Origin: Hominifimenecus microfluidus
Lineage (GTDB): Bacteria > Bacillota > Clostridia > Lachnospirales > Lachnospiraceae
Reading direction: 5' to 3'
Length of the DNA: 64,000 nucleotides
NCBI GenBank assembly: GCA_020687485.1
Contig: JAJEQR010000012.1
Location: 16,456-80,455, forward strand
A program made the translations under genes and the position numbers. The number at the start of each line of letters is the position of its first letter. The stretch's first letter is position 1. Below are positions 17,929 to 26,762 of this stretch, one piece after another. The notes under the pieces were generated by a model that had not been told where the DNA came from, ran no database searches, and worked only from the letters and a program-made list of their open reading frames with translations.

Positions 17929-18741
17929 ATGGGTTACAGAGAGGATATGGCTCGATGCCGGAACTATATTGCAGAGCATCTGCAGGAGGAATTGACGCCT
18001 GCAGAACTGGCGGAGCAATTCGGGTACTCCTTCTACCATTTCTGCCACGTGTTTCGAAGTGTTAACGGCATGGCCGTAGCGGAATATCTGCGGGATCGGC
18101 GTCTGTGTGCGGCGGCAAGCCAGTTACTGCTCGGAAGCAGCGTTACGGAGACTGCGATGGATTCCGGCTTTGATACCGTGTCAGGATTCACCCGCGCTTT
18201 CACCCGAAAATTCGGACTTGCACCATCGGTGTATAAAAAGCTGAAAGGAGCGAAATTTGTTATGAAACCAGAAATAAAAGATTTTCCGGCTTTTACAGCG
18301 GTCGGATATGTCCTGAAACCCGAAAGCGAAATTGATATCCGTGAGAATGGCGCCTACTGGTTAGGGAAAGATTTCTCCGGCGTCAGCAAGGAGGACTACG
18401 CAAAACTCAGTGCTGCCGGTCGTGGTGAGGTCGGATTGTGGATGCACCCCGAAGGAATGGGCGATGATCTTTATTACTTCTTTGGTCCGGTGGTCGAAAG
18501 CAAAAGCTTTGCCCCAGTCGGTATGGAGACCCTGGATATCCCGGAAGCAGAGTACGCCGTATTCCGGGTTCCCAAAGGGTCGGATGTTTCTGAGCTGCAC
18601 AAGAATGTAAAAAAGACATGGCGCTTTATTTTCAACGACTGGTTTGACAACAGCGGATACGTTTTTGATCACACCAAGTTTGATTTTGAATATTACCTGG
18701 GGGAAGAAACCTATATCTATGTTCCCATCAAAAAACGCTGA
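17929..18741 (+). CDS. AraC-family regulator with a C-terminal GyrI-like effector domain
   Basis: A 270-residue transcription factor. Residues 1-105 contain two AraC helix-turn-helix motifs (LTPAELAEQFGYSFYHFCHV and VTETAMDSGFDTVSGFTRAF) and the family ending FGLAPSVYKK. From about residue 115 onward there is a GyrI-like/effector-binding domain (MKPEIKDFPAFTAVGYVLKP to YIYVPIKK), as in Rob and SoxS-like regulators with a ligand pocket. The start at 17929 is preceded by GGTGGTGAAG; an upstream ATG at 17896 lacks a ribosome site. It is intact, unlike the neighbouring transporter genes, and ends in a clear terminator. Its target is unknown. Confidence 0.88.
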   Translation: MGYREDMARCRNYIAEHLQEELTPAELAEQFGYSFYHFCHVFRSVNGMAVAEYLRDRRLCAAASQLLLGSSVTETAMDSGFDTVSGFTRAFTRKFGLAPSVYKKLKGAKFVMKPEIKDFPAFTAVGYVLKPESEIDIRENGAYWLGKDFSGVSKEDYAKLSAAGRGEVGLWMHPEGMGDDLYYFFGPVVESKSFAPVGMETLDIPEAEYAVFRVPKGSDVSELHKNVKKTWRFIFNDWFDNSGYVFDHTKFDFEYYLGEETYIYVPIKKR

Positions 18742-18784
18742 TCTCAAAGAATAAAGCAATAGTATCGGAACCAGACTTGCCCAC

Positions 18785-18828
18785 AAAAAGGCTGTTGACA
18801 GTACAAGCGACTATCAGCAGTCTTTTTT
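18785..18828 (+). terminator. Terminator after the AraC-type gene
   Basis: A hairpin with arms AAAAAGGCTGTTGA and TCAGCAGTCTTTTTT, ending in six T residues on the plus strand. The A-rich left arm gives a T run on the minus strand too, so it may be bidirectional. The remaining bases to the rnhA stop codon at 18963 show no convincing gene. Confidence 0.8.
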
Positions 18829-18962
18829 CGCATGAATGATGACATTTTCCCTTTCGATTGTGCCATGCAGCACTGCATGTCCACAATATCTAATTCCTTC
18901 CCACTCATCATACTCTCCCTCGCATCTATTTCCTCGTCCACATATAATGGACTCTGTTAAGA

Positions 18963-19439
18963 TTACTTAATCCCTGGATCAAGCTGTAGATTACCTCCAT
19001 CCGCAGCAGAAGTCGCCAGGCGATCGCAGCGCTCGTTCTCCGGATGCCCGGCATGTCCCTTAACCCAGTTCCAGGTGATTTTATGAGGCGCTGCCACAGA
19101 AAGAAGGCGCTGCCACAGGTCAATATTCTTGACTTCATTCGGTCGCCCCTTACGCCAGTTGGCTTTCTGCCAGCCTTCAATCCAGTGTTCATTAAAAGCC
19201 TTAATCACATAGGACGAATCCGAATACAGATCAATCTCGCAAGGACGGTTCAGAGCCTCCAAGGCCTTAATCACCGCCAGAAGCTCCATACGATTATTCG
19301 TCGTGCGCACAAAACCGCCGGAAAGTTCCTTTTCATATACCTTGCCGGTTCCATCCCGGTACTGAATCACTGCGCCATATCCGCCCGGACCATCCGGATT
19401 TCCACGCGCCGCACCATCTGTAAATACTTTCACGTACAT
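18963..19439 (-). CDS. rnhA: Ribonuclease HI
   Basis: A 158-residue enzyme that cuts RNA in RNA-DNA hybrids using two metal ions. The catalytic carboxylates are visible in order: Asp in VFTDGAARGNPDGPGGYG, Glu in NNRMELLAV, Asp in DLYSDSSYV and Asp in NERCDRLA, with the conserved His-containing loop KGHAGHPEN before it. The start at 19439 follows an AGGAG site; the frame extends upstream to 19616, but that part is hydrophobic and unrelated. The gene stands alone between the AraC terminator and the large inverted repeat after spoIVA. Confidence 0.95.
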   Translation of the reverse strand: MYVKVFTDGAARGNPDGPGGYGAVIQYRDGTGKVYEKELSGGFVRTTNNRMELLAVIKALEALNRPCEIDLYSDSSYVIKAFNEHWIEGWQKANWRKGRPNEVKNIDLWQRLLSVAAPHKITWNWVKGHAGHPENERCDRLATSAADGGNLQLDPGIK

Positions 19440-19567
19440 AATATTTCTCCTGATTTTTTCAAAATTATCTAAAATTTCCAAGGATATTCTATCATAAATC
19501 AAAGGAGAATGTAAACATAGGGGGAAGCAGAAAACACAATAAGTGCCTTTTGGCTTCAGGCGTGGCG

Positions 19568-19675
19568 AAAAATCGAGCGTTCCCTTCTGTACCCCGGAAG
19601 AAGCGATGGCAGGCACCGTTTGATGTATGGGATGCCATCGTCCTTCCGGGTCAGGAAAGAATAACGCTCGATTTT
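19568..19675 (-). terminator. Large composite inverted repeat at the 3' end of spoIVA
   Basis: About 108 bases form nested complementary arms. The outer pair AAATCGAGCGTT/AACGCTCGATTT is followed by CCCGGAAG/CTTCCGGG and then CGATGGCA/TGCCATCG around a loop of roughly 23 bases. On the minus strand the outer arm ends in a short T run, so it can act as the spoIVA terminator. It is, however, far longer than an ordinary terminator. The spoIVA stop codon lies within the outer arm. Confidence 0.7.
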
Positions 19676-21158
19676 AGAGCAAAATGCAGATCAGCCCATT
19701 GCTGTTGGTGTTCACGATCTTCTGGAGGGCGTGCTGCAGTTTCTGCTGGCAGTCATCGCTCATATTCCCGGTCTTGGCCTGGATTCCATCGCTCACGATC
19801 TGCCCAATCGACTTCCCGAAGATATTCGTCTCCCAGATGTTCCCGCCCTCACGGCTGCCGGAATCCTGAATATAGCGGATCAGATCCTCTGCCTGCTGCT
19901 CACTCCCCACCATCGGCGCAATCTCTGTCTGAATATCCGCCTTAATCATGTGAATCGAAGGTGCCAGAGCACGCATACGCACCCCGAAGCGGCTCCCCTG
20001 CTTCACCACCTCCGGTTCCTCCAGCTGAATCTCACTCCGATCCGGGATCACGATACCGTACCCCTTCCCGCGCACCTCCTCAATCGCGCTCTGCACCCGC
20101 TCATACTCCGACCGGTGCGCAGAAAGCTCGCGCAAAATATGTATCAGACCAGCCTCATCCGCGATCGGAATCCCTGCATACTCGCTCAGCACATCATAAT
20201 AGCAGTGACCTGCCATCACGAACTGATAGCTGACACTCCCGTCCGCCGCCGACATCTCCTGCCGGGTAATCCGCTCAATCGGCCCTGGCTCCACATCCAG
20301 CGAAATTCCTGGAATATCCCGCATCACATCCGCCTGCCGCAGAATCTTCCGGCATCTGTCAATCGTCTCCCGCTTCAGCGGATGCTCCGACGGCAGAATC
20401 TCCATCCACTCCGGGATATGGAACGATAGGATATGAACCGGAAACTCCATCAAAATCTGCCCCAGGATGTTCAGACAGTCCTCCCGTGTCATTTCCTGGC
20501 AATTAACCGTCAGCACCGGATGTTCATATTTCTCCTGCAGTTCCCCGGCAAGAGCTCTCGTCTGAGCCGCTTCCGGATGCGCGGAATTCAGCAGAATCAG
20601 AAACGGCTTACCGGATTCCTTTAATTCGCGGACAGTACGCTCCTCCGCCGCCCGGTAGCCGTCCCGCGGAATATCCCCGAAACTCCCGTCCGCTGTCACT
20701 GCAATCCCGATCGTGGAGTGTTCCGCAATCACTTTTCTTGTACCGATCTCTGCCGCACGGGTGAACGGAATCTCATAATCGAACCATGGCGTCTTCACCA
20801 TCCGCTCCTTCCCGTCCTCTTCATGGCCGACTGCTCCGTCCGCCATATAGCCCACGCAGTCAATCAGACGGATCTTCGCCCGGCAGTTCTCTCCGAACAC
20901 CACCTCCGCGCCGTCCTTCGGAATAAACTTTGGCTCCGTCGTCATAATTGTACGTCCGGATGCGCTCTGCGGAATCTGGTCGCGGGTTCTCTCCTTATCC
21001 GGGGAATCCTCCATGGAGGGAAGCACCAGTTCTTCCAGAAAGCGCTTGATCATCGTTGATTTTCCGGTTCGCACAGGTCCGGCAACACCCAGATAGATCT
21101 CCCCTCCTGTCCGCGCATTGATATCCTTGTATAGATGAAATTCGGAATTTTTTTCCAT
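19674..21158 (-). CDS. spoIVA: Stage IV sporulation protein A
   Basis: SpoIVA is the ATPase that polymerises on the forespore surface and forms the basal layer of the spore coat. The 494-residue length matches B. subtilis (492). The Walker A motif GVAGPVRTGKSTMIKRFL begins near residue 24. The Walker B-like strand KIRLIDCVGYMADGAVGHEE and ITVTADGSFGDIPRDG follow. The C-terminal segment IVSDGIQAKTGNMSDDCQQK is the membrane/SpoVM-contacting region. The ribosome site GGGGGAGG lies inside a strong hairpin (21165-21202). I could not identify a clean sigma E promoter by eye. Confidence 0.97.
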   Translation of the reverse strand: MEKNSEFHLYKDINARTGGEIYLGVAGPVRTGKSTMIKRFLEELVLPSMEDSPDKERTRDQIPQSASGRTIMTTEPKFIPKDGAEVVFGENCRAKIRLIDCVGYMADGAVGHEEDGKERMVKTPWFDYEIPFTRAAEIGTRKVIAEHSTIGIAVTADGSFGDIPRDGYRAAEERTVRELKESGKPFLILLNSAHPEAAQTRALAGELQEKYEHPVLTVNCQEMTREDCLNILGQILMEFPVHILSFHIPEWMEILPSEHPLKRETIDRCRKILRQADVMRDIPGISLDVEPGPIERITRQEMSAADGSVSYQFVMAGHCYYDVLSEYAGIPIADEAGLIHILRELSAHRSEYERVQSAIEEVRGKGYGIVIPDRSEIQLEEPEVVKQGSRFGVRMRALAPSIHMIKADIQTEIAPMVGSEQQAEDLIRYIQDSGSREGGNIWETNIFGKSIGQIVSDGIQAKTGNMSDDCQQKLQHALQKIVNTNSNGLICILL

Positions 21159-21164
21159 GAAAAA

Positions 21165-21202
21165 CCTCCCCCGATATACTGCTAAAGTATATGCAGGGGA
21201 GG
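21165..21202 (-). promoter_or_regulatory. Hairpin enclosing the spoIVA ribosome-binding site
   Basis: CCTCCCC and ATATACT on one side pair with AGTATAT and GGGGAGG on the other, giving about 14 base pairs with small bulges and a five-base loop. On the minus-strand transcript the GGGGGAGG arm is the spoIVA ribosome site, seven bases before the ATG, so folding would hide it. Confidence 0.65.
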
Positions 21203-21271
21203 AAAAACTGAGACCTTCTTTTTTTAACTATAGAATAAGCAGTAGCCAATCAACGCTCTGAACCGTTACTC

Positions 21272-23635
21272 TTACTTTAACCTGAGCGTCGCCGCATCTT
21301 CCGTCCAGTTATAATAACCGCTCAGCGCCTGGATCGTGGATGCATCGATGCGCTCCGCATTGTAGATCACGCCATCCTGGCGCTCATACGCAGGAACCTC
21401 AACCGCCTGATCACGCAGCAGCGTATAGATTTGATGATAAGCAGGAATCCGCTCCTCATACAGAGCGCTACCTCCGGCCAGGCTGGAGAGAAGCTCATCC
21501 AATGCCGGTACATTCAGGCCGTAGAAGTTGCTGTTCCCGGTGGAATGATAGTAGCTGACCAGCTGCGGCTCCACCGGAGTCGCGCGCTCGCCACACCACA
21601 GATCTGCGCTGTGCTCGCTCAGATACCAGACGAACTCGTTCAGATCCGTAACTTCCTGGATGTTCATAACAAATCCCAGGGATTCCAGCGTGCTCTTTAA
21701 GTTGCTCAATGCGATCGTCATGGCGTTCTCACCGGCAAGATACGGCGGGATCAACGCGGTGAATTCCATCTTGCCGCCTTCAGGCGCCGCCGTGAATACC
21801 CCTGCTTCCGCATCGTAGGTGTAACCGGCTGCTGTCAGATATTCCACCGCCGCGGCTCTGGCTGCCGCCGTCCGCTCCTCCGTGGACTGACCCTCGGTAT
21901 AAATCGGGCTGCCGTCCGCCTTTACAGCGTAAGCTTCACTTCCGCCCTCAGAGTCACGGCTCACGGCCGCCCAGTTCTCCGTCGTGCAAGAGTAATCGAT
22001 GACAGCTGCAGAGGCTCCGTAATACTGCTCGCCCAGGTTTGCGCGGTCAAAGGCGAGAAGCGTCGCAAATGCTTTTCTTAACGCAAGGCTCTGCTCCGAA
22101 TTGCTGTCCGTGCCGACTTTCATCAAAGAAGCATTGATGCCGAAATAATAGTAGCTGTTGTCTCCAACCAGTTCGGTGATGATCTTATCGCCGGAGAGAG
22201 AACCGTCATTTGTCTGCTCCAGAGTCGCTGTCTCCTCTTTATTCAGGGAGATACGCGCCAGATCCACGCTGCCGTTCGTGACAGCAGCCAGGCGTTCGCT
22301 CTCATCCATCGGAACCAGCGTCAGATTCGAAATTGCCGGAGCACCCTTATAGTAGGAGGGATTCGCCGTCAGACGGATTTCTCCGCCGGCGTCCTCCGCC
22401 AGCTGGTAAGGTCCCGCCCCGAGAGGCGCCGCCGATTTTTCGCGGATGGAAGAAAGATCTCCTCTGGTCAGACCGAACTGGTTATTATCGTAATTATAAT
22501 TATCCGGATCACCGTAGTAATGCAGCGGGAGAACCACGATATTGCAGAGGTTGTACAGCTTCTGCGTGCTGTAGCCCAGGCAGTTGATGGAAATCGTGCG
22601 GTCATCGACCTTTACGATACCGCTAATGTTCGCAACCTCCGTGCCTCCGGCTCCGTCCACCTTATTCTGATAGAGCAGGTTCTCCGCGATCTGGCGCACC
22701 TTCGCATCGAAATAGCTGGAATCACCCTGATAGTTCTTCGCCAGCTGCGTATAGTTCATGGAATACAGGTTGATCGTATCTTCCAATACTTCATCCATGG
22801 ACTTGCCCTCGATATCATAGGAAGCGTCCGCTGAATAGGTGTACAGCGTCGCGAAGAACTCCTGTGCGGAATTACCATAACCTCGATCCACATAGTTCTG
22901 CCAGTTCTCCTCGCACCAGGTACGCTCCTCCTCCAACGTGGGGCGCGTGATCTGCTCGATAATCGCGTTCTTGAACTCCTCCGTCGGATTGTTCAGCAGC
23001 GCAGAGATCTCCTCACTGCTGACAGTAACGCCTGGAGCAGCGCTGTTATTCTTACGGTAGGCTTCCATGCCAAGGATCTGCTGTTCATCCACGACGTAAC
23101 CTCCGTCATACGAGGGATCGCAGAGGACATAGTAGGTAAAGATCAGATCATCCGCTGTCATCGGCGTCCCGTCGCTGAACGTAACGCCATCCCGCAGGCG
23201 GATCGTATAGGTAGTCTCGTTCGTATCCGTATCGTAATGAAGCGCAACCGTGGAGATTCCCTGATAGTCATACTCTGTGCCCTGATAATCCGCCTTCTCA
23301 TCATCGCCTGCAGTATACAGCACTTCGCCGCTGCGGGAAGTCGCAAGTAGTGGCTCATAGATCAGGGAGATAATCTCCTGATCACCCTCTGCCTGTGCAA
23401 AGGCAGGATTCCATTCTCTCTGAATCTCGCCGATCGCCGCGCGAAGCGTCGTGCTCTCATCCGGCGCCTCCGTCTCCGATTCCGATTCGGACTCCAGTGC
23501 TGTCTCTGCCGGTGCGGAAGTCTCCGCTGCGCTTTCCGTATCAACAGCTGCCGTCTCCTCAGATTTCGAGCATCCTGCAAGCAGGGATGCCGCCAGGGAA
23601 AGCGACAGCGCAAACGTCAACATTCTGGATTTCAT
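21272..23635 (-). CDS. Extracellular solute-binding lipoprotein, family 5 (peptide type)
   Basis: A 787-residue secreted lipoprotein. The signal peptide MKSRMLTFALSLSLAASLLAGC ends in the lipobox LLAGC. A spacer rich in Ser, Glu, Ala and Thr follows, and then an SBP_bac_5 domain starting near TTLRAAIGEIQREWNPAFA. It has typical blocks such as YTIRLRDGVTFSDGTPMTAD and PLGAGPYQL. It is larger than usual (500-550 residues) because of an insertion around residues 185-325 containing AYRKNNSAAPG and Tyr-rich helices. The start at 23635 follows AAAGGAG; an upstream in-frame GTG overlaps that site. No permease or ATPase genes are adjacent; it sits between gpsA and spoIVA. Confidence 0.9.
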   Translation of the reverse strand: MKSRMLTFALSLSLAASLLAGCSKSEETAAVDTESAAETSAPAETALESESESETEAPDESTTLRAAIGEIQREWNPAFAQAEGDQEIISLIYEPLLATSRSGEVLYTAGDDEKADYQGTEYDYQGISTVALHYDTDTNETTYTIRLRDGVTFSDGTPMTADDLIFTYYVLCDPSYDGGYVVDEQQILGMEAYRKNNSAAPGVTVSSEEISALLNNPTEEFKNAIIEQITRPTLEEERTWCEENWQNYVDRGYGNSAQEFFATLYTYSADASYDIEGKSMDEVLEDTINLYSMNYTQLAKNYQGDSSYFDAKVRQIAENLLYQNKVDGAGGTEVANISGIVKVDDRTISINCLGYSTQKLYNLCNIVVLPLHYYGDPDNYNYDNNQFGLTRGDLSSIREKSAAPLGAGPYQLAEDAGGEIRLTANPSYYKGAPAISNLTLVPMDESERLAAVTNGSVDLARISLNKEETATLEQTNDGSLSGDKIITELVGDNSYYYFGINASLMKVGTDSNSEQSLALRKAFATLLAFDRANLGEQYYGASAAVIDYSCTTENWAAVSRDSEGGSEAYAVKADGSPIYTEGQSTEERTAAARAAAVEYLTAAGYTYDAEAGVFTAAPEGGKMEFTALIPPYLAGENAMTIALSNLKSTLESLGFVMNIQEVTDLNEFVWYLSEHSADLWCGERATPVEPQLVSYYHSTGNSNFYGLNVPALDELLSSLAGGSALYEERIPAYHQIYTLLRDQAVEVPAYERQDGVIYNAERIDASTIQALSGYYNWTEDAATLRLK

Positions 23636-23660
23636 ACGATATTTCACTCCTTTCGTATGA

Positions 23661-24671
23661 TCAGTCCCAGGGAAGGCTAAAATGCTCCTGCGTCCTATCC
23701 CTGGTCATCAACTGTCCGACGGCCTGAGCCGCCGGTTTATCTTCAAAAAGCACCTGGTTCACCTGCTCGATGATCGGCATCGTAATCTGGTACTTCTCCG
23801 CCAGCGCGCGTCCAGCCTTGGCGGAATAGACGCCCTCCACGACCATCTGCACCTGATCCATGGCCTCCTGCATCGTCGCTCCCTGACCGATCAGTACACC
23901 GGCTCTACGGTTGCGGCTGTGCACGCTGGCACAGGTTACGATCAGGTCGCCGATCCCAGACAATCCATACAGCGTCTCTGCCCGTGCGCCCATCGCAATC
24001 CCGAGTCTCGCGATCTCCGCCATGCCGCGGGTAATCAACGCCGCCTTGGTATTGTCGCCGTAACCGAGTCCATCCGCCATACCGGCAGCAAGAGCAATTA
24101 CGTTCTTCAGCGATCCACCCAGCTCAATCCCCAGGATATCCGGGCTGGTATATACACGAAAAACCGGACTCATGAACAGATTCTGTACATACTCCGCCGT
24201 CTTCTTCGATAGAGCACCCACCACGCAGGCCGTCGGCATATTCCGGCTGACTTCCTCCGCATGGCTAGGGCCGGACAGAACCGCCACATCCGCCTGCGGA
24301 AGCTCTTCGCGGATCTGCTCCGCCAGTGTGCAGAGTGTGCCCTCTTCAATGCCCTTGGATACATTCACCACCACCTGATCCTGCCTTACATAAGGCTTCA
24401 GGCGGCGGGCAATCGAACGCGTATAGATACTCGCGACCGCAAGAACCATAAGGTCGGTTCCCGCGGTTGCCGCCTGCTCCAGATCCCCGGTCAGCGTAAT
24501 GCTCTCCCGGATCGGAACACCCGGAAGCTTCGCATGCTCCCGGTGTGCGAGAAGCGGCGCAAGATCCGCCTCTCTGGCAGACCAGACGGTTACGTCATGA
24601 CCATTCTGATCCAGCAGAATGGCGATCGCCAGTCCCCAGGTACCGGCGCCGAAAACACTTATTTTCGCCAT
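23661..24671 (-). CDS. gpsA: Glycerol-3-phosphate dehydrogenase [NAD(P)+]
   Basis: GpsA reduces dihydroxyacetone phosphate to sn-glycerol-3-phosphate for phospholipid synthesis. The 336-residue protein opens with the Rossmann motif ISVFGAGTWGLAIAILLDQN and contains the conserved VVNVSKGIEEGTL and LSGPSHAEEVSR blocks. The catalytic Lys lies in LGGSLKNVIALAAGMADGLG, followed by LSGIGDLIVTCASVHSRNRR. AAGGAG precedes the ATG. It follows plsY by about 70 bases; PlsY uses its product, so the pair performs the first steps of membrane lipid synthesis. Confidence 0.97.
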   Translation of the reverse strand: MAKISVFGAGTWGLAIAILLDQNGHDVTVWSAREADLAPLLAHREHAKLPGVPIRESITLTGDLEQAATAGTDLMVLAVASIYTRSIARRLKPYVRQDQVVVNVSKGIEEGTLCTLAEQIREELPQADVAVLSGPSHAEEVSRNMPTACVVGALSKKTAEYVQNLFMSPVFRVYTSPDILGIELGGSLKNVIALAAGMADGLGYGDNTKAALITRGMAEIARLGIAMGARAETLYGLSGIGDLIVTCASVHSRNRRAGVLIGQGATMQEAMDQVQMVVEGVYSAKAGRALAEKYQITMPIIEQVNQVLFEDKPAAQAVGQLMTRDRTQEHFSLPWD

Positions 24672-24742
24672 ATGCTACTCCTTTTTCAGTCTCTGACTCT
24701 CATGGTCAGACCTTCAATTTCCCCATTTCTATTCCTTAATTT

Positions 24743-25387
24743 CTATTCTTTCTTCTGGCCGATTTTGCTCTCGGTACCAGCGATCAGCCGCTTAATATTG
24801 GCGCGATGCCGCCAGTAGGCCATCGCCACGATCAGGAATACCAGGACATAGGATTCCAGCAGATGCGCCGGCGTCAGCGCCAGCCGTCCGGTCTGTCCCA
24901 GGAAAATCCAGCTAATCATAAAGAGGGCCGTGATCACCAGAGATCCCAGCGAAACATAGCGGGTGAGCCCCACCGTCAGCGCAAAAGCAATCAGGCAGAG
25001 AATCGTGATTCTCCAGTCCATCATCAGAATCAGGCCGGAGGTCACGGCAATTCCCTTTCCTCCTTTAAAATTCAGATAAAAAGGAAAATTGTGGCCAAGC
25101 ACAGCGCCCAGTCCGGCGTACAGCTTGTACAGCGCCGCGCGGTCGCCGAAGAAATCTCCCTGGTTGAACAGAACCGTGACCAGAAATCCGGCCGCAAGGA
25201 TCTTCAGGATATCTCCGGCGAACACGATCAGCCCGGCCTTCTTTCCCAGCACTCGCAGGGCATTCGTCGTACCGGAATTGCCGCTTCCGTACTCACGAAT
25301 ATCAATTCCGTTTATTCTTCCGTAAATATATGCTGTCTGGAACAGTCCGCAGACATATCCAATCAGCAGACATGCGACTCGTACCAT
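24743..25387 (-). CDS. plsY: Glycerol-3-phosphate acyltransferase PlsY
   Basis: PlsY transfers an acyl group from acyl-phosphate to glycerol-3-phosphate, giving lysophosphatidate at the membrane. The product is 214 residues with about five to seven membrane segments. Conserved motifs are GSGNSGTTNALRVLGKKAG (motif 1), NFKGGKGIAVTSGL (motif 2, with the essential lysine-glycine loop) and a third near the C-terminus. I chose 25387 (MVRVACLLIGYVCGLFQTAY), one base after the der stop codon, with AAGGA 11 bases upstream; the 25414 reading would overlap der by 26 bases. The C-terminal tail is basic (RHRANIKRLIAG). Confidence 0.95.
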   Translation of the reverse strand: MVRVACLLIGYVCGLFQTAYIYGRINGIDIREYGSGNSGTTNALRVLGKKAGLIVFAGDILKILAAGFLVTVLFNQGDFFGDRAALYKLYAGLGAVLGHNFPFYLNFKGGKGIAVTSGLILMMDWRITILCLIAFALTVGLTRYVSLGSLVITALFMISWIFLGQTGRLALTPAHLLESYVLVFLIVAMAYWRHRANIKRLIAGTESKIGQKKE

Positions 25388-25388
25388 C

Positions 25389-26717
25389 TTACTGATCCTT
25401 CTCTTTCCGCTCACGGATAATGAACTTCAGCGAAGTGCCACGGAAACCGAATGCTTCACGAATCTTATTCTCAATATAGCGAGTATAAGAGAAGTGCATC
25501 AGCTCCTTGTCGTTGACAAAGATAACGAATGTCGGCGGCTTCACCGATACCTCGGTGATATAGTACAGCTTCAGGCGCTTGCCTTTATCCGACGGTGGCT
25601 GCTGCATGGCAACGGCTTCCGTCATGATCTCGTTCAGAACGCCGGTCTGTACACGCAGCGTCTGGTTCTCCATAATCATATCGATATACTCATAGAGCTT
25701 ACCGGTTCTCTGTCCGGTCTCTGCGGAAATGAAGAGGATCTCCGCATAGGGCATAAAGGAGAGAACCTCGCGGATCTTGTTCGTGTGTTCCTTCATGGTC
25801 TTGTCGTTCTTCTCAACCAGATCCCACTTGTTCACAACAATCAAAACGCCTTTGCCCCGCTCATGCGCGATGCCGGCGATCTTGGCATCCTGCTCCGTTA
25901 CGCCTTCGGAAGCGTCGATCACAACAAGAACAACGTCAGCGCGCTCCACCGCCGTAACGGCACGGATGATGCTGTAGCGTTCAATCTCTTCCTTGATCTT
26001 GTTCTTGCGGCGCAGTCCTGCTGTATCGATGAACACGTACTCTTTCTTATTGTAGCGAACGGTTGTGTCGATCGCGTCACGGGTCGTGCCTGCCACATCG
26101 GATACAATGACACGATTCTCGCCTACCAGGCGGTTTACGATCGAGGACTTGCCTACATTTGGTTTGCCTACAATGGCAATGCGCGGGCGCTCGTCCTCTT
26201 CCTCTTCTTTGGAAGAATTCGGGAAATATTTGCTGACCTCGTCCAGCATATCGCCGATGCCCAGGCGGGAAGCCGCCGATACCGGAATCGGATCGCCAAT
26301 GCCCAGGTTGTAGAACTCATAGACATCCGGCATGAACTTGTCGAAGTTATCAACCTTGTTGACCACCAGAACCACGGGCTTGCCGGATTTGCGCAGCATA
26401 TCCGCCACCTTGGAATCCGCGTCCACCAGTCCCTGACGTACATCTGTGATAAAAATGATCACGTCCGCCGTAGCGATCGCGATCTCCGCCTGCTCACGCA
26501 TCTGGCTTAAGATGATATCCTTACTGTCCGGCTCAATACCGCCGGTATCGATCAGCGTATAGCTCATATCCAGCCAGGTGCAGTCCGCATAGATGCGGTC
26601 ACGGGTCACGCCGGGCGTATCCTGTACGATAGAGATACGCTCACCGGCCAGTACATTAAAAAGCGTTGATTTACCTACATTCGGTCGGCCTACAATAGCC
26701 ACAATTGGTTTACTCAT
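25389..26717 (-). CDS. der: GTPase Der (EngA)
   Basis: Der is the tandem-GTPase 50S ribosome assembly factor. The 442-residue protein has two G domains. G1 has [12 protein letters not shown] at residue 9, DTGG and NKVD. G2 has [14 protein letters not shown] near residue 183, DTAGLRRK and NKWD. A C-terminal KH-like domain ends [18 protein letters not shown]. Length and motif order are standard. plsY follows after one base, and a DUF512 protein gene ends 45 bases upstream, so der-plsY-gpsA form a probable operon common in clostridia. Confidence 0.98.
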   Translation of the reverse strand: MSKPIVAIVGRPNVGKSTLFNVLAGERISIVQDTPGVTRDRIYADCTWLDMSYTLIDTGGIEPDSKDIILSQMREQAEIAIATADVIIFITDVRQGLVDADSKVADMLRKSGKPVVLVVNKVDNFDKFMPDVYEFYNLGIGDPIPVSAASRLGIGDMLDEVSKYFPNSSKEEEEDERPRIAIVGKPNVGKSSIVNRLVGENRVIVSDVAGTTRDAIDTTVRYNKKEYVFIDTAGLRRKNKIKEEIERYSIIRAVTAVERADVVLVVIDASEGVTEQDAKIAGIAHERGKGVLIVVNKWDLVEKNDKTMKEHTNKIREVLSFMPYAEILFISAETGQRTGKLYEYIDMIMENQTLRVQTGVLNEIMTEAVAMQQPPSDKGKRLKLYYITEVSVKPPTFVIFVNDKELMHFSYTRYIENKIREAFGFRGTSLKFIIRERKEKDQ

Positions 26718-26762
26718 TCGATCTCCTGTTATCTTCTATTATTTTTGCTGTAACCATTCCGT

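Noticed and set aside
18744..18941. A 65-codon minus-strand frame between the AraC gene and rnhA
   Set aside because: It contains the terminator hairpin, and its composition is not protein-like.
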